Source: Steromphala cineraria
Lineage: Eukaryota > Mollusca > Gastropoda > Trochida > Trochidae
DNA: 64,000 nucleotides
NCBI GenBank assembly: GCA_916613615.1
Contig: OU744732.1
Coordinates: 45,127,227-45,191,226, forward strand
Direction: 5' to 3'
Position 1 is the stretch's first letter. Every line of letters begins with the position of its first letter. This document shows, in pieces, positions 60,943 through 64,000 of this stretch. The notes under the pieces are model-generated. The model made no database searches and was not told the DNA's origin. It saw only the letters and a list, made by a program, of their open reading frames with translations. Made by a program: the position numbers and the translations under genes.

Positions 60943-61012
60943 TCGTTTCTTCGTAGATCCAGTTACCAATCAGAAAGGAAAAGGCGTACAATGTAACCAT
61001 GTAGCCTTTCAT
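60943..61012 (-). CDS. Candidate exon, copy 1 of a duplicated pair
   Basis: A minus-strand acceptor, ttatattgcag, is followed by 70 nt that open with ATG and read MKGYMVTLYAFSFLIG then NWIYEET, ending at a weak donor (gtaact). The hydrophobic start looks like a signal peptide or membrane segment. Compared with the second copy, five of the roughly eight codon differences are silent third- or first-position changes, which suggests past selection on a protein. The gene is unknown. Confidence 0.33.
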
Positions 61013-61057
61013 CTGCAATATAACTGATGTATTGACATATATGTTATCTGCACTTAC

Positions 61058-61134
61058 TTGTTTCTTCGTAGATCCAGTTACCAATCAAGAAGGAATGGAC
61101 GTACAGTATAACCATATAGCCTTTCAAGAACAAA
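61058..61134 (-). CDS. Candidate exon, copy 2 of a duplicated pair
   Basis: The acceptor catgtttcag precedes 77 nt reading LFLKGYMVILYVHSFLIG then NWIYEET in the same frame and with the same exit phase as copy 1. It ends at a strong donor (acaagtaagtgc). It could be an alternative exon to copy 1, or one of two tandem gene copies. Confidence 0.33.
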
Positions 61135-61188
61135 CTGAAACATGTGCTCTCCTCCTACTGCCAGAAGTTACCATCCAGGTAAACTTAC

Positions 61189-61282
61189 CAATTAGTACTG
61201 GAAAGGACAAACAGAGACCTTGAAGATGAGTAACGAGCCATATCAAACAGAGGAAGCTAACACAAGAGACTGATTGTCTCAT
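61189..61282 (-). CDS. Candidate signal-peptide exon
   Basis: ATG at 61,282 opens MRQSVSCVSFLCLIWLVTHL and continues to a donor consensus (aattg followed by gtaagt) at 61,188. An upstream in-frame ATG lies at 61,333. The peptide has the basic start, hydrophobic core and small residues of a secretion signal. The exit phase does not match the entry phase of the exon pair just downstream, so direct splicing to them would break the frame. It may join another exon or be spurious. Confidence 0.25.
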
Positions 61283-61344
61283 GGGAGTTCCAACTTCCAA
61301 GATCAAATTACCAATTTGCAAAAGAAGAATCATGCAATGAATTC

Positions 61345-62047
61345 TTGCATTATATAGGCATGAAGATGTTTAAAACAAAACAAAATGTTTGATATTTCAC
61401 AAAGGATCTCAGTATCCAATGAAAGAGAGAATTGCTACAAACCTTGAAAGAGATCTTTCATTAAAGAGATTCCTAACACATGAGGCATAAAGATAATGTG
61501 AGAAAAACAAACAATCTTAGAGTGGGTTAAGCAACTCGGATCATGTGATATCATGACATTATTCAAATTTGATTTTACTGACATCAAGCATTTTAAAAAA
61601 TGATGTCATAATATTAAAGTGAGGTCATGCGCATTATGACGTCAAAGCATTATTAGATTATCAACTTCCACACGTCACAGTATTGTGGGGTCTTTCTCAG
61701 TAATATCAAAACCTAATGATTAGATGCAATTGCATTATGACGATTTGATTATAACGATGTCTACTGTGGTAGCCACTCGGATGATAGATTGCATTTTTGT
61801 GAGGATGGTTATATATTGAGCATAATCGATTGATTTTGAATTGCTTACAAGATGTTTTAAGATAAAACAGCAGAGGTTTCAGTCATCCATATGATCATGT
61901 GAATTCTTACTTACTCTAACGAAATGCCCTCTTCTGAAAACCATTGTATTAAATGGTGAATTCAATTTACAGACTAGATAGCCAACCTGTGATTTCTAAA
62001 CTGGTGAATATGACTCACCATATAGAATTATATTTTGATATAGCCTG
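61345..62047. other. No gene recognised; likely 3' untranslated or intergenic
   Basis: Lies just downstream (minus strand) of the stop codon of the 62.1-kb exon. No clear poly-A signal was assigned and no repeats were recognised. Confidence 0.35.
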
Positions 62048-62182
62048 TTAAACAGACTTGTTAACAAGTCGAAATGCAACGCATCCAGCCAACATTAAAA
62101 TGATACCTATAGCTACAGCAAGTGTCGTCGGAAGGATTCTATTTATCACATCTACATTTACTTCCCGTGAGACTTCTTCACC
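62048..62182 (-). CDS. Candidate C-terminal exon of a single-pass membrane protein
   Basis: Minus-strand frame of 45 codons ending in a stop at 62,048. A polar stalk (EEVSREVNVDVINR) is followed by a membrane segment of about 21 residues (LPTTLAVAIGIILMLAGCVA) and then the short basic tail FRLVNKSV. Stalk, membrane span, short tail and stop is the typical end of a type I membrane protein. An ag just before it can be the acceptor, but the pyrimidine tract is poor. The rest of the gene would lie to the right, beyond or near the window edge. The family is not recognised. Confidence 0.42.
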   Translation of the reverse strand, partial: GEEVSREVNVDVINRILPTTLAVAIGIILMLAGCVAFRLVNKSV

Positions 62183-63040
62183 TTTTTACATTTACTTTTT
62201 TAAATTAGAATTCTGAATTGTTCAAAGATAAGAAAGTAAATACCTTAGGGAACCTCAGACAAATGCAGATGAAGAAGGTCAGATAGTATGCGTGAATTAT
62301 TTGACAAGAATTTATCCCAAATCTCTCATAAAGTAAGAGATTTGCAGGTTGATGAATCAAAATTTTAAATCAGTTACGAAAATATGATTCATATGCTGGA
62401 AAACCCAGAGTAAATTTCACTTTTTACGCTTTTTTTATGGTATTTCAATCTTATACAACATGGACATGTCGTTTCTTTTTTTTCAGAAAATCAGAAATGC
62501 TTATTAATGAAACTGAAGAGCATTAAAAATATCCTGTACCTAACGAAAGCATATTTACTCGAGAAAAGGATCCATTAGATAATTGATAAATATTGACAAA
62601 ATTTCTAAATGTTAATCTGGGTGACCTGTATTTACCATACGCTCTTCGGAATGAGATTTAAAATTGAATTAAGAAATTTGATATGCAACGAAACTGATCT
62701 CTTAACGGAAATTGTAATTTCCGACACAGACATTCCCAAGGCAAATGTAAGATAAGCCAAGGGGACACGTAGATAAGGTAGTCCGTTCAGAAATGTCTCT
62801 TAATTTTATTAGATATTCCCAAATTAAGAGTTTCATTTGCAAGAGAAATTAACGCTTAACAAAGGTTTAAATGTTCGGAATATCTATATATTGATATGTA
62901 ATGCTTATATTGAATAATATGCATATAGCCTCTGAGGTATGGAACTAGATGTGTTTAAGCAAATCAAGAATCAAAAATCGCCCCTTTAAACATTCTGTAG
63001 CTTCAAGTTTGATAAGAAGACTTATAAACCTCTAGTGACG
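62183..63040. other. No gene recognised
   Basis: If the 62.1-kb exon is real this is intron. No further exon with good splice sites and a coding pattern was found. Confidence 0.35.
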
Positions 63041-63257
63041 TCACTCTATTGTTCTATTATGTTCTACTTTTACCGGGTAAACCTCTATTGTCAGTTTGCC
63101 GGGCTTACTTTGGGAATGCCCGGGGCTTACTCTAGAATTTATCGAACATTTATTTTGATTGGGAATTATACACGTTTTGAAATACTTTGATTCAAAGTCC
63201 TTCTTTGAATAAATACCATCACAAAATATCACATTTTTGACAAATCACAAATATAAG

Positions 63258-63334
63258 GTTCGCATGCCTGGTTTCGAACTCTGCACCATTCGCTTACTAA
63301 ACTGGCGCCTTTGACAACTCGGCTATAAAGGCCC
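63258..63334 (-). repeat. tRNA-like sequence, probably a SINE head or tRNA pseudogene
   Basis: On the minus strand: ggcctttatagccgagttgt (A-box-like tagccgagttg) and, about 40 nt on, gcagagttcgaaaccaggc (B-box-like gttcgaaacc). The layout is that of a Ser/Leu-type tRNA, but acceptor-stem pairing is poor, so a working tRNA is unlikely. Confidence 0.45.
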
Positions 63335-63563
63335 ACGAGAACAATGATGTATTTTCCACAATGACAATCATGTGAACTTCACGGACAGAGAGCGCATGCA
63401 GCTCACGTTCACGGCCTGGGTAGCGAGCGCAAAGCACGTGCAGGGCGCGGATTTGCTCTCCGTTTGTCATGATGATTCCCTACCAGTAAAAATCAATGAA
63501 TCCACTTTTATACTTATTATTGAAATTATTTTGTAACTACGGTTTATCTCGGTTCATTAGTTA

Positions 63564-63703
63564 GATCAAAACCTCCCCCTCGGTTTTGTTGGATAATGTA
63601 AGCCCTTAGCCTCGGGAAATTGGGGCGGGCCTGTCGGCCCTTTCCAATTTCCCTCTACCGCGGGCTTACATTATCCAACAAAACCTCCGGCTCGGTTTTG
63701 ATC
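63564..63703. mobile_element. Foldback element F3 (140 bp)
   Basis: The arms gatcaaaacctcc...cggttttgttggataatgt and aagcccg at the left match the inverse sequence at the right (cgggcttacattatccaac up to ctcggttttgatc). The centre holds ggaaattggggcgggcctgt. An 83-codon frame crosses it and is not a gene. Confidence 0.85.
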
Positions 63704-64000
63704 CTTAACGTAAATTCAGGGTATAGTACGAATAAAATAGACATGAATAAAACAGGAACAATACATTTTCTAATAATAATAATAATGTTGTTTTACTTAC
63801 ATTACTCTCTCTCAGTCTCAATTCAAATTTCCATTTGCTTTACTGAAATATGTGTATCTCTGATTATGTGACAATGATTGTTTTTAAAAGATGACTACTT
63901 TTTTCAAGATTGAATACATTTTGAAGATGTCGTTGTCACTTCTCTCTTTGATACAATCAAGACATAAACAAGTGTCACTTTTGATAAAATGTACTTTTAT

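Noticed and set aside
63258..63334. Functional tRNA gene
   Set aside because: Box-like motifs are present but the acceptor stem does not pair and the B box deviates from consensus.
63620..63871. 83-codon plus frame at the right end
   Set aside because: Its first third is the arm of foldback element F3 and the rest is AT-rich with no domain.

Overview
This is an AT-rich eukaryotic window. There is no operon-like layout, no dense ORF set and no bacterial signal. It is dominated by repeats and looks like a marine invertebrate genome, most likely a mollusc and probably a bivalve. That call is an inference from the repeat types: a DIRS-type retrotransposon, abundant short TIR elements, a Helitron/HINE-like element carrying TGACCT-type motifs, and tRNA-derived SINEs. 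No complete host protein-coding gene can be recognised.

Layout: 1-5 kb holds two local tandem arrays (units of about 130-180 bp and 130-157 bp). From about 5.9 to 37.9 kb I see four diverged copies of one roughly 5.4-8.4 kb segmental unit in head-to-tail order. This is shown by anchor blocks that recur in the same order: about 5.9, 8.1, 8.9, 9.9, 11.2, 11.9, 13.0, then 14.3, 15.5, 16.8, 18.8, 19.1, then 19.8, 21.2, 21.8, 23.0, 25.2, 31.9, then 33.4, 35.0, 37.6. The third unit is interrupted by the main feature of the window, a GC-rich tyrosine-recombinase retrotransposon of the DIRS type at 25,535-31,727, read on the minus strand. It has inverted terminal repeats, an internal complementary region that spells out the joined ends, a gag-like ORF1 split over three frames, an RT/RNase H/methyltransferase-like ORF, and an overlapping tyrosine recombinase ORF with its catalytic residues intact.

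From 38 to 42 kb there are further local duplications and a four-copy 230-bp tandem array. From 42 to 64 kb there are scattered MITEs, three foldback elements, a tRNA-derived SINE and a few minus-strand candidate exons. The best of these are a C-terminal transmembrane exon at 62.05-62.18 kb and a duplicated short exon pair at 60.94-61.13 kb. Ten copies of one TTAA-ended MITE family are spread through the window on both strands.

Working together: the DIRS ORFs would make a gag-like protein, a reverse transcriptase with RNase H, and a recombinase that inserts a circular cDNA. The split ORF1 suggests this copy is not autonomous, or that the assembly has indels. The host part appears to be intergenic or intronic DNA shaped by segmental duplication and repeat insertion.
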